Source: Micromonospora sp. U21
GTDB lineage: Bacteria > Actinomycetota > Actinomycetes > Mycobacteriales > Micromonosporaceae
Assembly: GCF_018070045.1 (NCBI RefSeq)
Contig: NZ_JAGPYK010000031.1
Span: 1 to 64,000, forward strand
Reading direction: 5' to 3'
DNA length: 64,000 nt
In this document: in pieces, positions 18,506-27,095 of the stretch
How positions within the stretch are numbered: the first letter of the stretch is position 1
Layout: the number at the start of each line of letters is the position of its first letter
The notes under the pieces: generated by a model
What the model was told of the DNA's origin: nothing
Seen by the model: the letters and a program-made list of their open reading frames with translations, nothing else
The model's database searches: none
Made by a program: the position numbers and the translations under genes

Positions 18506-18834
18506 TCGCGGTGCTGGCGTTGCTCGCCGGTGTGGTGCTCGGCGTGTGGCTCGATCCGACCGTGCCGGCGGCGTTGCAGCCGTACCTGCCGATCGCGGTG
18601 GTGGCCGCGTTGGACGCCGTGTTCGGTGGGGTGCGGGCGAAGCTGGATCGGATCTTCGACGACAAGCAGTTCGTGGTGTCGTTCATCTCGAATGTGCTGG
18701 TCGCTGGTCTGATCGTGTATCTCGGTGACCAGTTGGGGGTGGGCGGTCAGTTGTCCACCGGTGTGGTGGTCGTGCTCGGGGTGCGGATTTTCGGCAACGT
18801 GGCGGCGATCCGTCGGCACCTGTTCCGGGCGTAG
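18502..18834 (+). CDS. sbp: Small basic membrane protein, DUF1290 (Sbp)
   Basis: 110 residues with three hydrophobic helices and the conserved core PYLPIAVVAALDAVFGGVRA. DUF1290 proteins always sit between two DUF881 genes, as here. ATG overlaps the previous stop by 4 nt. Confidence 0.9.
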   Translation: MIAVLALLAGVVLGVWLDPTVPAALQPYLPIAVVAALDAVFGGVRAKLDRIFDDKQFVVSFISNVLVAGLIVYLGDQLGVGGQLSTGVVVVLGVRIFGNVAAIRRHLFRA

Positions 18835-18845
18835 GTTTGACGGCG

Positions 18846-19844
18846 ATGAGCGACGAGCAGACCGAGACAGGCACCGGATGGCCGCAGCCGGCGGGTCCGG
18901 TGCGGCCGGGCGGGCCGGCGGGTGAGCCGGATCCGCGACCGGACGCGCCGGATCCGGACGAGTTGAGCCCGCTGGCGCCGCATGGGCCGGCGGAGCGGGA
19001 GCCGGAGCAGCCGGCCGAGGAGTCCGGGGCGGCGCCGGTGGACGAGGGCGCGACGGTGGACCTGGGCGGTGTGTCGCGGTCGGACGGGTCGACGGGGCCG
19101 GTTGAGGAGCCGGTGGCCGCGCCGAGGTCGCTGGCGTTGGGTCGGTTCCGGTGGAGCACGGCCGGGGTGATGATCGTGGCGCTGTTGGCGTTGCTGGGCT
19201 TCACGCTGGTGGTGCAGTTCAAGACGACGTCGACGGATCCGACGCTGGGGGCGACGCGGCAGGAGGACCTGGTGCGGATCCTGTCGGACCTGGATGCCCG
19301 GGAGAACCGGTTGCAGCAGGACATCCGGGCGTTGGAGGACAGCCAGCGGCAGCTGCGCTCGGGTGAGCAGGGGCGGCAGGCGGCGCTGGACGAGGCGACG
19401 CGGCGCGCGGACGAGTTGGGCATCCTGGCGGGCACGTTGCCGGCGACGGGGCCGGGCTTGACCGTGCGGTTCGCTGCCGGCGGCGGTAAGCCGATCTCGG
19501 CGAACCAGGTGTTGGACGCGGTGCAGGAGCTGCGGGGCGCCGGCGCGGAGGCGATGCAGATCTCCGGGAGTGATCGGGCGACGGTGCGGATCATCGCGTC
19601 GACGTTCTTCCTGGATGGGGAGAACGGGTCGTTGGTGGTGGAGGGGCGTCGGTTGGCGGCGCCGTACACGATCACGGTGATCGGTGACCCGGCGACGATG
19701 CGTACGGCGTTGAACATTCCTGGTGGGGTGGTCGCGTCGGTCCAGGGTGTCGGCGGTAACGTGACCGTTGAGGAGCGTGGGGTTGTCGAGGTTTCGGCGC
19801 TGCACGCGCCGATCAAGCTGGAACACGCCCGTCCGGTCTCCTGA
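18846..19844 (+). CDS. DUF881 family membrane-anchored protein, second paralog
   Basis: 332 residues from ATG 18846 (TTG 18837 also possible). A long acidic/Pro-rich cytoplasmic head (about 1-95) precedes the transmembrane helix GVMIVALLALLGFTLVVQF. A coiled coil rich in Arg and Gln (about 140-190) and the DUF881 domain with GPGLTVRFAAGGGKPISANQ and GAEAMQISGSDRATVRIIAS follow. Paralog of the gene two places upstream; together with Sbp they may form an envelope complex. Confidence 0.88.
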   Translation: MSDEQTETGTGWPQPAGPVRPGGPAGEPDPRPDAPDPDELSPLAPHGPAEREPEQPAEESGAAPVDEGATVDLGGVSRSDGSTGPVEEPVAAPRSLALGRFRWSTAGVMIVALLALLGFTLVVQFKTTSTDPTLGATRQEDLVRILSDLDARENRLQQDIRALEDSQRQLRSGEQGRQAALDEATRRADELGILAGTLPATGPGLTVRFAAGGGKPISANQVLDAVQELRGAGAEAMQISGSDRATVRIIASTFFLDGENGSLVVEGRRLAAPYTITVIGDPATMRTALNIPGGVVASVQGVGGNVTVEERGVVEVSALHAPIKLEHARPVS

Positions 19845-19904
19845 CCGGCGCGGCCGCGCCGGGCCCGGGTGGTCCGGGGCACCGATGGATGAAGGACGCG
19901 TCTG

Positions 19905-20285
19905 GTGATTCCCGAGGATCTTCGATACACCGCCGAGCACGAGTGGGTGGCGGGTGACGGCACCGGTTCGGTCCGGGTCGGCATCACGCACTTCGCGCAG
20001 GACGCGTTGGGTGACATCGTGTACGTGCAGTTGCCCGAGGCTGGTGCCGTGGTGGCGGCAGGTGACTCGTTGGGTGAGATCGAGTCGACCAAGAGCGTGT
20101 CGGAGATCTACGCGCCGGTGGCCGGTACGGTGGCGGCGCGCAACGACGCGCTGGGCGACACGCCTGAGCTGATCAACACGGAGCCGTATGGCGCGGGTTG
20201 GTTGGTGGAGATCACCCCGAATGATCCGACGGCGGTGGACGGGTTGCTGACGGCGGGCGCGTACCGCAAGATCACCGAAGGCTGA
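19905..20285 (+). CDS. gcvH: Glycine cleavage system H protein
   Basis: Lipoyl carrier of the glycine cleavage complex, shuttling the aminomethyl group from P-protein (gcvP at 29.3 kb) to T-protein. 126 residues. The lipoylation motif is GEIESTKSVSEIYAP with K63, and the family start RYTAEHEWV is present. GTG 19905 follows GAAGGA. No glycine riboswitch precedes this gene; that element lies before gcvP. Confidence 0.95.
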   Translation: MIPEDLRYTAEHEWVAGDGTGSVRVGITHFAQDALGDIVYVQLPEAGAVVAAGDSLGEIESTKSVSEIYAPVAGTVAARNDALGDTPELINTEPYGAGWLVEITPNDPTAVDGLLTAGAYRKITEG

Positions 20286-20499
20286 GTGTGCTTGATCCGG
20301 TGCGTGGGATGTCTGCGCGCGTCCGGTTGCCTTGCATTTCGGCGCTGGCTAGGCTCGCCCAGTCGACCGAGAACCCAATAGTTGAGCGTTGCGGAATTGC
20401 CTTCCCGGGCACGGGGAGCCAGCCGCCGGGTGTTCAAGTGCCCGGCGGCCAGACCCGCCATTACCCGACGCCGACCGAACAGATCCGTGAGGTGGTCCC

Positions 20500-20952
20500 A
20501 TGACGCGCCCAGACGACGAGTTCCCCCCGCTCGACGTCACTTCGACGCTCAATCTCGGTTCGCTCGACGAAGTGCTGGAGGGGCCGGACACCGATGTGGT
20601 GCCGAGCCGGATGTCCGGTTCGTTGCCGCCGGGTATGGCGCTGCTGGTGGTTCGTCGCGGCCCGAATGCGGGTGCCCGGTTCCTGTTGGACCACGATGTG
20701 ACGACGAGTGGCCGGCACCCGGACAGTGACATCTTCCTCGACGACGTGACGGTGTCGCGGCGGCACGCGGAGTTCCACCGTGACGGTGGCACGTTCACGG
20801 TGCGGGACGTCGGCAGCCTGAACGGCACGTATGTGAATCGTGAGCGCGTCGAGGCGGCCACCTTGAGCAATGGTGACGAGGTTCAGATCGGTAAGTTCCG
20901 GGTGGTGTTCATCGCCGGTCCGCGCCCGGAGGAGGAGGCCGGCCGGGGGTGA
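20500..20952 (+). CDS. garA: FHA-domain protein, GarA/OdhI type
   Basis: 150 residues. The FHA domain (about 55-140) has the phosphothreonine-binding residues in GRHPDSDIFLDDVTVSRRHAEF and SLNGTYVN. The N-terminal DVTSTLNL (about 12-19) is the threonine motif that Ser/Thr kinases PknG/PknB phosphorylate in GarA. In mycobacteria and corynebacteria the unphosphorylated form inhibits 2-oxoglutarate dehydrogenase and regulates glutamate metabolism. Same position as Rv1827. Confidence 0.92.
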   Translation: MTRPDDEFPPLDVTSTLNLGSLDEVLEGPDTDVVPSRMSGSLPPGMALLVVRRGPNAGARFLLDHDVTTSGRHPDSDIFLDDVTVSRRHAEFHRDGGTFTVRDVGSLNGTYVNRERVEAATLSNGDEVQIGKFRVVFIAGPRPEEEAGRG

Positions 20953-21704
20953 ACGAGCCTGCGGCCTCCACGCCACCCGGGGCGGCCCGGTCCCAGCCGC
21001 TGATGAGCATCGGTGAGGTGCTGGGGCAGTTGCGGGTGGATTTCCCGGACACGACGATTTCGAAGCTGCGGTTTCTCGAGGCCGAGGGGCTGGTTGAGCC
21101 GCAGCGGACGGCGGCGGGTTACCGGAAGTACAGCTGGGACGATGTGGCGCGGTTGCGGTTCGTGTTGACCGCGCAGCGGGACAAGTACCTGCCGTTGCGG
21201 GTGATCCGTGAGCAGTTGGCGGAGTGGGACTCGTCCGGTGAGCAGCCGGGCCGGTCGCGGCCGGCGTTGGTCGCGGTGGGGCCCGATGGTGCGGTGCCGG
21301 GTCGGGAGCCGGTGGAGCCGGCCGAGTCGTCGCAGGTGCGGCTCGGCCGGGCTGAACTGGTGGCCCGCAGCGGGATCGACGAGTCGACGTTGGTCGAGCT
21401 GGAGCGCCTCGGTGTGCTGGTGTCGGATCCGCCTGGGTGGTATGACGGCGATGCGTTGATCATCGCGTCGGCGGTGGCGGGGTTGGCGGCGTACGGCTTG
21501 GAGCCCCGGCATCTGCGGGGTTACCGGACGGCGGCGGACCGTGAGGTCGGGTTGTTCGCGCAGTTGGTGGCGCCGTTGGCGCGCCAGAGTGATCCGGCGG
21601 CGCGGGCGCGGGCGGCGGAGACGGCGCGGGAGCTGGTGGCGTTGTCGGAGCAGTTGCACGCCGCGTTGGTGCGGGTGGGGTTGCGCTCGACGTTGGGTCG
21701 GTGA
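20949..21704 (+). CDS. ftsR: MerR-family regulator FtsR
   Basis: 251 residues. The N-terminal MerR helix-turn-helix is SIGEVLGQLRVDFPDTTISK with LRFLEAEGLVEPQRTAAGYRKY. It is the Rv1828 ortholog by position and sequence, which in Corynebacterium activates ftsZ. GTG 20949 overlaps the garA stop by 4 nt. A central disordered stretch separates two HTH-like halves. Confidence 0.9.
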   Translation: MNEPAASTPPGAARSQPLMSIGEVLGQLRVDFPDTTISKLRFLEAEGLVEPQRTAAGYRKYSWDDVARLRFVLTAQRDKYLPLRVIREQLAEWDSSGEQPGRSRPALVAVGPDGAVPGREPVEPAESSQVRLGRAELVARSGIDESTLVELERLGVLVSDPPGWYDGDALIIASAVAGLAAYGLEPRHLRGYRTAADREVGLFAQLVAPLARQSDPAARARAAETARELVALSEQLHAALVRVGLRSTLGR

Positions 21705-21889
21705 GGGTGCCCGGCGGGTGGCGGCTGAGCGGAAAGATCTCTTTCCGGAAGCGTGCCGTAGGCTTGCCGGGGTAACCCCTTTCTGGCGCGGGCGTGGTGC
21801 TGTAGCGCATGGGACGGCCGTGTCGCGGTCCGTGTACCGTGCAGGGAAGGGCGCGGTGCGGCGTAGGTGACAACGACACGGAGGCGGCG

Positions 21890-22354
21890 GTGCGCGAGCT
21901 GAGCGTGGTCGGAGTTCGGGTGGAGCTGCCCAGCAACCAGCCGATCGTCCTGCTCAGGGAGGTCGAGGGGGACCGCTATCTGCCGATCTGGATCGGCGCG
22001 GTCGAGGCCACGGCTATCGCTTATGAGCAGCAGGGGGTCAAGCCGGCCCGACCGTTGACGCATGATCTTCTGCGGGACGTGTTGACGGCGTTGCAGGCGC
22101 CTTTGCAGGCGGTGGAGATCACCGAGCTCAAGGAGAACGTCTTCTACGCGGATCTGTTGATCGGCGACGGGGTGCGGGTGTCGGCGCGGCCGAGCGATTC
22201 GATCGCTCTGGCGTTGCGGGTCGGTGCGCCGATTCGTTGTGCCGAGCAGGTCCTCAGCGAAGCGGGGATCGTCATCCCGGATGAGCAGGAGGACGAGGTG
22301 GAGAAGTTCCGCGAGTTCCTGGAGCAGGTGCGTCCGGAGGACTTCGCGGGCTGA
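21890..22354 (+). CDS. Bifunctional nuclease family protein (DUF151)
   Basis: 154 residues with VELPSNQPIVLLREVEGDRYLPIWIG, TELKENVFYADL and ARPSDSIALALRVGAPI, the DUF151 core. The C-terminus is acidic. GTG 21890 follows GGAGG at 21880-21884. Ortholog of Rv1829. Plant members have RNase/DNase activity; the bacterial role is uncertain. Confidence 0.9.
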   Translation: MRELSVVGVRVELPSNQPIVLLREVEGDRYLPIWIGAVEATAIAYEQQGVKPARPLTHDLLRDVLTALQAPLQAVEITELKENVFYADLLIGDGVRVSARPSDSIALALRVGAPIRCAEQVLSEAGIVIPDEQEDEVEKFREFLEQVRPEDFAG

Positions 22355-22550
22355 GCCGGTCTGCCCGGCCCTTTCTCGGGGCGTCACGGTGGGTGATCCG
22401 TGGCGCTTCTGGTGATCTTTCTCGGTGGCTGCGCGGCGTGTCGCGTCGGTTCCTCCGTGGTAACCCCTGAAGGTGGCTATAGGGTTGCCGTGTCGAGGGG
22501 TGCGCGTCCCGGAAACGACGCGTCGCCACACTGACGGGGAGGTTGTCCGG

Positions 22551-23147
22551 ATGCACGAGCCGCGGGATCCTGATCCGGGTACGGAGTTGAACGAGCCGGG
22601 TGTGGCGTCGCCGGGTGTGGCGACTGAGGGTGACGGTTCGGTGGGCTACCGGGGTGTGACGGCATGTCACGCGGTGGGCATCAGTTACCGGCAGCTGGAT
22701 TACTGGGCGCGGACGGCGCTGGTGGTGCCGAGCGTGCGTGACGCCTCGGGTTCGGGGACGCAACGGTTGTACTCGTTCCGCGACCTGGTGGTGTTGAAGG
22801 TCGTGAAGCGGTTGTTGGACGCGGGGGTGTCCCTGCAGAACATCCGCAAGGCGATCGAGGCGCTGCGGTCGCGTGGTGTGGAGGACCTGGCCGGCATCAC
22901 GCTGATCTCCGATGGGACGACGGTGTACGAGTGCCGGTCGCCGGAGGAGGTGGTCGACCTGTTGCAGGGTGGCCAGGGCGTGTTCGGGATTGCGATCGGC
23001 GGGGCTTTCAAGGAGATCCAGGGTTCGTTGTCGCATCTGCCGGCGGAGCCGGCGGCGAGCGGCCCGGCGGAGCCGGTGGTGGCGTCCGGGTCGGATCCGG
23101 TGGGCGACGAGTTGGCGGCGCGGCGGGCGCGGCGGCGGGCTGGCTGA
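22551..23147 (+). CDS. MerR-family regulator (Rv1830 type)
   Basis: 198 residues. After a disordered head, the MerR domain reads YRGVTACHAVGISYRQLDYW...LVVPSVRDASGSGTQRLYSF. The region around VSLQNIRKAIEALRSRG and TLISDGTTVYECRSPEEVVDLL is characteristic of Rv1830. GGGGAGG precedes ATG 22551. Last gene of the conserved cluster. Confidence 0.9.
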   Translation: MHEPRDPDPGTELNEPGVASPGVATEGDGSVGYRGVTACHAVGISYRQLDYWARTALVVPSVRDASGSGTQRLYSFRDLVVLKVVKRLLDAGVSLQNIRKAIEALRSRGVEDLAGITLISDGTTVYECRSPEEVVDLLQGGQGVFGIAIGGAFKEIQGSLSHLPAEPAASGPAEPVVASGSDPVGDELAARRARRRAG

Positions 23148-23510
23148 GCGTCGGTTGTGCCGTCCGGGCTGTCGACGCACCCGGTTTTCACGTTTGGTTT
23201 CCAACGCCGGTCGGTGACTGACGGTCAGGCCGGCGGGTGTCTGTTGGCGTCGTGGAGCGGACGGCACCTACTGTTGATGACAGTGGGTGCCGTCGTGTTT
23301 GCCCATTGTGGATGGTCGCGCCAGTCGCGGTGACGCCGTGTGTCGGGCTGTTGTCAGGAATCCGATAGGGGGGCGCTGACCGGAAAACGCCAACACGCTA
23401 TGGTCCGTCACGGTCCCCGGTGTGTCGCCGTGGCATGACGATGTCGCTCCGGTGGGCCGCCGCCCCTCCGCGCCGACCCCGCGCGACCCTCCATCCCGGA
23501 AGGAACGACC
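23148..23510. other. Intergenic region before the globin operon
   Basis: No gene supported. It holds the large hairpin at 23260-23294 and a stretch of about 215 bp before the globin start that must contain its promoter. I cannot assign -35/-10 boxes with confidence. Confidence 0.4.
23260..23294 (+). terminator. Long terminator hairpin
   Basis: 15-bp stem with one G-U pair (GACGGCACCTACTGT / ACAGTGGGTGCCGTC) around a 5-nt loop, followed by GTGTTT. It lies about 110 bp after the MerR stop, consistent with the end of the conserved operon. Confidence 0.7.
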
Positions 23511-23909
23511 GTGACGGTTACCGAAGAAGCCGCTCCCGCCTCGCACTACGACCGCATTGGCGGCGCCAGCTCGGTCAAGGCGGCCGTCGAGCTGTTCTAC
23601 GACAAGGTGCTCGCCGACCCGGACCTGGCGGGCTACTTCGCCGATGTGAACATGCCGGGTCAGCGGCGGCACCTGACGTTGATGTTGACCGTGGTACTGG
23701 GCGGTCCGAACGAGTACGCGGGCCGCGGGTTGGCCGAGGCGCACCAGCCGCTGAACATCCCGGTGGAGCACTACGTCAAGGTGGGTGAGCACCTGACCGT
23801 GACGCTGGCTGAGCTGGGTGTGCCGGCGGACATCCTGGCCGACGTGCAGACGGTGCTGGGGCAGGTGCAGGACCAGGTGGTGGCCGCCGGGAACCGTCCG
23901 GGCGTCTGA
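23511..23909 (+). CDS. glbN: Group I truncated hemoglobin (HbN-like)
   Basis: 132 residues with the 2/2 globin core: HYDRIGGASSVKAAVELFYDKVLADPDLAGYF, FADVNMPGQRRHLTLMLTVVLGG, and NIPVEHYVKVGEHL, which includes the proximal His helix. HbN proteins oxidise nitric oxide to nitrate with O2. GTG 23511 follows GGAAGGA. The stop is 2 nt before the start of a globin-reductase fusion, so the two probably form an NO-detoxification operon. Confidence 0.92.
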   Translation: MTVTEEAAPASHYDRIGGASSVKAAVELFYDKVLADPDLAGYFADVNMPGQRRHLTLMLTVVLGGPNEYAGRGLAEAHQPLNIPVEHYVKVGEHLTVTLAELGVPADILADVQTVLGQVQDQVVAAGNRPGV

Positions 23910-23911
23910 CC

Positions 23912-25090
23912 GTGGACGCGGCTCGACTCAAGCAGAGCTGGTCCCTGGTCGCCGGGCACGGCGACCAGGTGCCGCTCTATTTCTATTCGACGTTGTTCCT
24001 GACCCATCCCGAAACGCGGCAGATGTTCCCGACGAACATGGCCGGGCAGCGGGACCGGCTGGTGACCGCGCTCGGGCACATCGTGTCCAACGTGGACCAG
24101 GTGGATCATCTGGTGGGTTTCCTGCGGGACCTCGGCGCGGACCACCGCAAGTTCGCGGTCCGCGCGGAGCACTACCCGGCGGTCGGTGAGGCGCTGCTGG
24201 CGACGTTGCAGCATTTCCTGGCCGAGCAGTGGACCGAGGAGTTGGCGCAGGACTGGGCGGCGGCGTACGGGCTGGTCGCGCAGGTGATGATGGAGGCCGC
24301 GCAGGCCGCCGAGACGGTGAATCCGCCGTGGTGGGTGGCGGAGATCGTCGCGCATGAGCGGCGGGCGTTCGACGTGGCGGTGCTGACGCTGCGCCCGCAG
24401 TACCTGCTGCCGTTCACTCCGGGTCAGTCCATCGGGGTGTCGCATCCGTCGGTGCGCTCGTGGCGGTACTACTCACCGGCGAACGCCCCGCGCGCGGACG
24501 GCACCCTGGAGTTGCACGTGCGGGCCGCGCCGGGTGGTGCGGTGTCCTCGCGGCTGGTGTACGGCTCGGCGGTGGGTGACCGCGTCCACCTGGCGGCGCC
24601 GGTGGGGGATCGGCTGTCGTTGTGGTCGGCGGGCTCCAGCGATCTGCTGTTGCTGGCGGCGGGCACCGGCTGGGCGCCGGTGAAGGCGTTGGTGGAGCAG
24701 GTCGCCGCGGAGGGTTCCCACCGGCGGGTCGACCTGTACGTGGGTGCCCGCTCACGCAGCGAGTTCTACGACAGCGACGCGATCGACAAGTTGGCGTCGT
24801 CGTGCCCGTGGTTGACGGTGACCTACGTGGTGGGTGCCGACATGAACCGGTCGGGGGAGTTCGTGCACGCCGTGGACCGGGCGTTGGCCGACGGTGACTG
24901 GCGCTCGCGGCACGTGTACGTGTGCGGGTCGGACGAGATGGTTTCGCATGCGGTGCAGACGTTGGTCCGGGCGGGTTACCACTCGGATCAGGTGCACCAC
25001 GAGGGCCTGGGCAAGCACTGGTACGGCCCGGCCTGGCGTACGGCGGTGGAGCAGTCGACCGCTGGTGACACTTCCGGAGGTGTTCGGTGA
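23912..25090 (+). CDS. Flavohemoglobin-like globin-reductase
   Basis: 392 residues: an N-terminal globin domain (about 1-135, with the MFPTNMAGQRDRLVTALGHIV helix and a downstream KFAVRAEHYPAVGEALLATL proximal region), then a ferredoxin-reductase-like FAD domain (RSWRYYSPAN, about 170-175) and an NAD(P) domain (LLLLAAGTGWAPVKALVEQV, CGSDEMV). It could supply electrons for NO dioxygenation by its own heme or by the small globin upstream. GTG start. Its stop is embedded in the first unit of the 56-bp tandem repeat. Confidence 0.9.
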   Translation: MDAARLKQSWSLVAGHGDQVPLYFYSTLFLTHPETRQMFPTNMAGQRDRLVTALGHIVSNVDQVDHLVGFLRDLGADHRKFAVRAEHYPAVGEALLATLQHFLAEQWTEELAQDWAAAYGLVAQVMMEAAQAAETVNPPWWVAEIVAHERRAFDVAVLTLRPQYLLPFTPGQSIGVSHPSVRSWRYYSPANAPRADGTLELHVRAAPGGAVSSRLVYGSAVGDRVHLAAPVGDRLSLWSAGSSDLLLLAAGTGWAPVKALVEQVAAEGSHRRVDLYVGARSRSEFYDSDAIDKLASSCPWLTVTYVVGADMNRSGEFVHAVDRALADGDWRSRHVYVCGSDEMVSHAVQTLVRAGYHSDQVHHEGLGKHWYGPAWRTAVEQSTAGDTSGGVR

Positions 25091-25206
25091 GCGCGAGGAG
25101 TGAGCTTGCGAGCCCCGCAGTCGCGAACGAGAGGCGGGTCCGGTGAGCGCGAGGAGTGAGCTTGCGAGCCCCGCAGTCGCGAACGAGAGGCGGGTCCGGT
25201 GAGCGC
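25085..25206 (+). repeat. 56-bp tandem repeat at a GTGA gene junction, encoding two 19-codon mini-ORFs
   Basis: Two identical 56-bp units (25085-25140 and 25141-25196) are followed by 10 bp of a third (25197-25206). Every copy starts CGGTGAGCGC. In copy 1 the TGA is the flavohemoglobin stop (25088-25090). In copy 3 the overlapping GTG (25199) starts the DivIVA-like gene. Because 56 is not a multiple of 3, each unit encodes GTG plus 18 codons (peptide VSARSELASPAVANERRVR) closed by the TGA of the next unit: 25087-25146 and 25143-25202. Every junction is the same 4-nt GTGA overlap, so translational coupling is kept. Looks like a repeat that inserted or expanded at an existing GTGA junction. Confidence 0.9.
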
Positions 25207-25897
25207 TACCCCGATCAGCCGGTACGACGGCGTGCAGGTCGCCGGCGGTGTGCAGGTGCGGATGACCGCGGACCGGGTCCGGCGGTGGGAGTTCGGCTCG
25301 GCGTCGTTTGGTCGGCGCGGTTATGACAACGCCGACGTGGACCGGTTCCGGGTGCAGGTCGCCGATGAGCTGGACCTGTTGGCGACGCAGGTCGCGCATC
25401 TGCGCGCGGAGAACGAGCGGCTCAACAACCGGGTGGAGTTGCACCGGCACGGCGTGATCCCGAGCGCGGGCGCGGCGGCGAAGGTGCCGGCGGCCAAGGA
25501 GGTGAATCTGCTCTCCGCGGCGCAACGGGAGGCGGAGCAGATCATCGCGCAGGCGCACGACTACGCGCGGCGGGTCGCCGAGTACGCCCGGGTGCAGTAC
25601 GAGAGCTACATGCAGGCGGCGGCGGAGGAGGCGAAGCAGGAGGCCGAGCGGGCGGTGACGGATTACCGCAGTTCGGCCGGGTCGAGCTTCGACGACACGG
25701 TGGCGACCCGGGAGGCGCTGCGGATCTTCGGCGAGATGATGGTGTCGCACATGCAGGCGGCGGCGCGTCATCTCGACGACGGCAGCGAGCAGTTGGCCCG
25801 CACGATGGACCGGATCGCGAAGGAGACGCCGGGGGCGCCGTTCGCCGTCGGCGCGGCGGGGCAGGCGGCGCTGCCGCGTCACCAGCAGCCGCGGTGA
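25199..25897 (+). CDS. DivIVA-domain coiled-coil protein
   Basis: 232 residues. The N-terminal part SASFGRRGYDNADVDRFRVQVADEL matches the membrane-binding DivIVA domain, followed by a coiled coil (VAHLRAENERLNNRVELH). A second long Glu/Ala/Gln-rich helix lies at about 105-160 (AAQREAEQIIAQAHDYARRV). Probably a polar growth or septum scaffold. GTG 25199 lies in the repeat and overlaps the preceding mini-ORF stop. Confidence 0.82.
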   Translation: MSATPISRYDGVQVAGGVQVRMTADRVRRWEFGSASFGRRGYDNADVDRFRVQVADELDLLATQVAHLRAENERLNNRVELHRHGVIPSAGAAAKVPAAKEVNLLSAAQREAEQIIAQAHDYARRVAEYARVQYESYMQAAAEEAKQEAERAVTDYRSSAGSSFDDTVATREALRIFGEMMVSHMQAAARHLDDGSEQLARTMDRIAKETPGAPFAVGAAGQAALPRHQQPR

Positions 25898-25958
25898 CTC
25901 CTCGGATGGGGTTCGCCGCGTGGCGGACCCCATCCGGGTGGCGCCGGCCGGGCCGTGG

Positions 25959-26237
25959 TCAGCTGAGGCGTTGGTCGAGGTGGAAGCTGACCTGGGCGCC
26001 GGCTTCGCTCTTGCCGATGAGCTTGCACAGGGCGGCCCGGATGGGCAGCCAGTGCGGGCCGGTGCCCGAGGGCATGAGGGTGGCGCTGAACGGGTGACCG
26101 TCGATGGTGCCGGTGACCTTGACGGCGCGGCGGGTGCCGAGCAGCTCCGCGGAGTCGGGCACCGTCACGTAGGTGGTGAAGGCGCCGTCCTTCTCGATCG
26201 GCGCGGTGAAGTGGTGGTCGAGTGGCTGCGCGGTCAT
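25959..26237 (-). CDS. DUF1905 domain protein
   Basis: 92 residues, a small beta-barrel with HHFTAPIEKDGAFTTYVTVPD and VKVTGTIDGHPFSATLMPSGTGPHWLPI. It corresponds to the DUF1905 half of proteins that often also carry a YdeI/OmpD-associated half, absent here. ATG 26237 has GAGGAG upstream. Follows the NAD-binding gene on the same strand. Confidence 0.8.
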   Translation of the reverse strand: MTAQPLDHHFTAPIEKDGAFTTYVTVPDSAELLGTRRAVKVTGTIDGHPFSATLMPSGTGPHWLPIRAALCKLIGKSEAGAQVSFHLDQRLS

Positions 26238-26276
26238 TGCTCTCCTCACGTCGGTGTGACGGCGGTGGGCCCGACG

Positions 26277-26966
26277 TCAGGGTGTGCCGAGTGGCGCGTC
26301 CGGTTCGCCTGCGGCGGTGATGGCACGGACGGCGTCGGCGGTCGGTGTCGGCCCGTTGACGAGTTCCAGGGTCTCGCCGGCGGTGCGTGGTTCGTCGAGC
26401 AGCGCGACGAGCACCAGGGCGACGTCGGCGCGGGTGACCGCGCCGCGCCCGGCGTGTGCGGCGAGGGTGACGCGTCCGGTGGGTTCGTCGTCGGTGAGCC
26501 GGCCGGGTCGCAGCACCGTCCAGTCCAGGTCGCGGTCGCGCAGGTCGTCCTCGGCGGCCCGCTTGGCCCGCAGGTACGCCGCCCACACGTCGTCGCTGCC
26601 GGCGGCCGGTGGGGCGTCCACACCCATGGAGGAGACCAGCAGGTAGCGGCGGACGGCGCCGTGGGTGGCGGCGTCGGCGAGCAGCGCGGCGGCGGCCCGG
26701 TCGACGGTGTCCTTGCGGGCGGCGCCGCTGCCGGGGCCGGCGCCCGCGGCGAAGATCACCGCGTCGGCGCCGTCGAGGTGCGCGGCGAGGTCGGTGACGT
26801 CGGTGTGTTCCAGGTCGCAGACGACCGGGGTGGCGCCGGCGGCGCGCAGCGCGGCGGCCTGTTCGGGGTTGCGGATCAGGCCGACGGCGGTGTCGCCGCG
26901 CGCGGCGAGGTGACGCTCCAGCAGCAGGGCGATCTTGCCGTGACCTCCGGCGATGACGACACGCAT
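26277..26966 (-). CDS. NAD(P)H-binding atypical SDR (NmrA/YwnB-like)
   Basis: 229 residues starting MRVVIAGGHGKIALLLERHL, a Rossmann glycine motif. CDLEHTDVTDLAAHLDGADAVIFAAGAG and YLLVSSMGV follow. The YLRAKRAAEDDLR segment holds the SDR Tyr/Lys-like positions, though the motif is atypical (YLRAK). Probably a nucleotide-sugar-epimerase-like oxidoreductase or redox sensor; substrate unknown. Confidence 0.82.
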   Translation of the reverse strand: MRVVIAGGHGKIALLLERHLAARGDTAVGLIRNPEQAAALRAAGATPVVCDLEHTDVTDLAAHLDGADAVIFAAGAGPGSGAARKDTVDRAAAALLADAATHGAVRRYLLVSSMGVDAPPAAGSDDVWAAYLRAKRAAEDDLRDRDLDWTVLRPGRLTDDEPTGRVTLAAHAGRGAVTRADVALVLVALLDEPRTAGETLELVNGPTPTADAVRAITAAGEPDAPLGTP

Positions 26967-27021
26967 GCGCCCAACCTAACCGGCGGGTGCTGAGCGAGTC
27001 GGGTTCGTGGGCTGAGGTCCC

Positions 27022-27078
27022 TTGACCTTGACCTTCGGGCAACCCCCAGCCTGGTGTGTGCCGGTCGCCGAGACCGGC
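27022..27078 (+). promoter_or_regulatory. Putative promoter/operator of the MerR-PP2C gene
   Basis: Repeated TTGACC (27022-27027 and 27028-27033) and a perfect 7-bp dyad GCCGGTC-gccga-GACCGGC (27060-27078) lie just before the coding start. MerR proteins usually bind their own promoter dyad. The -10 is not clear. Confidence 0.35.
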
Positions 27079-27095
27079 ACGAGGAGGATGTCGAC

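Noticed and set aside
25085..25206. CRISPR array
   Set aside because: Repeats are directly adjacent without spacers and differ in length and context from CRISPR repeats; they encode phased mini-ORFs.
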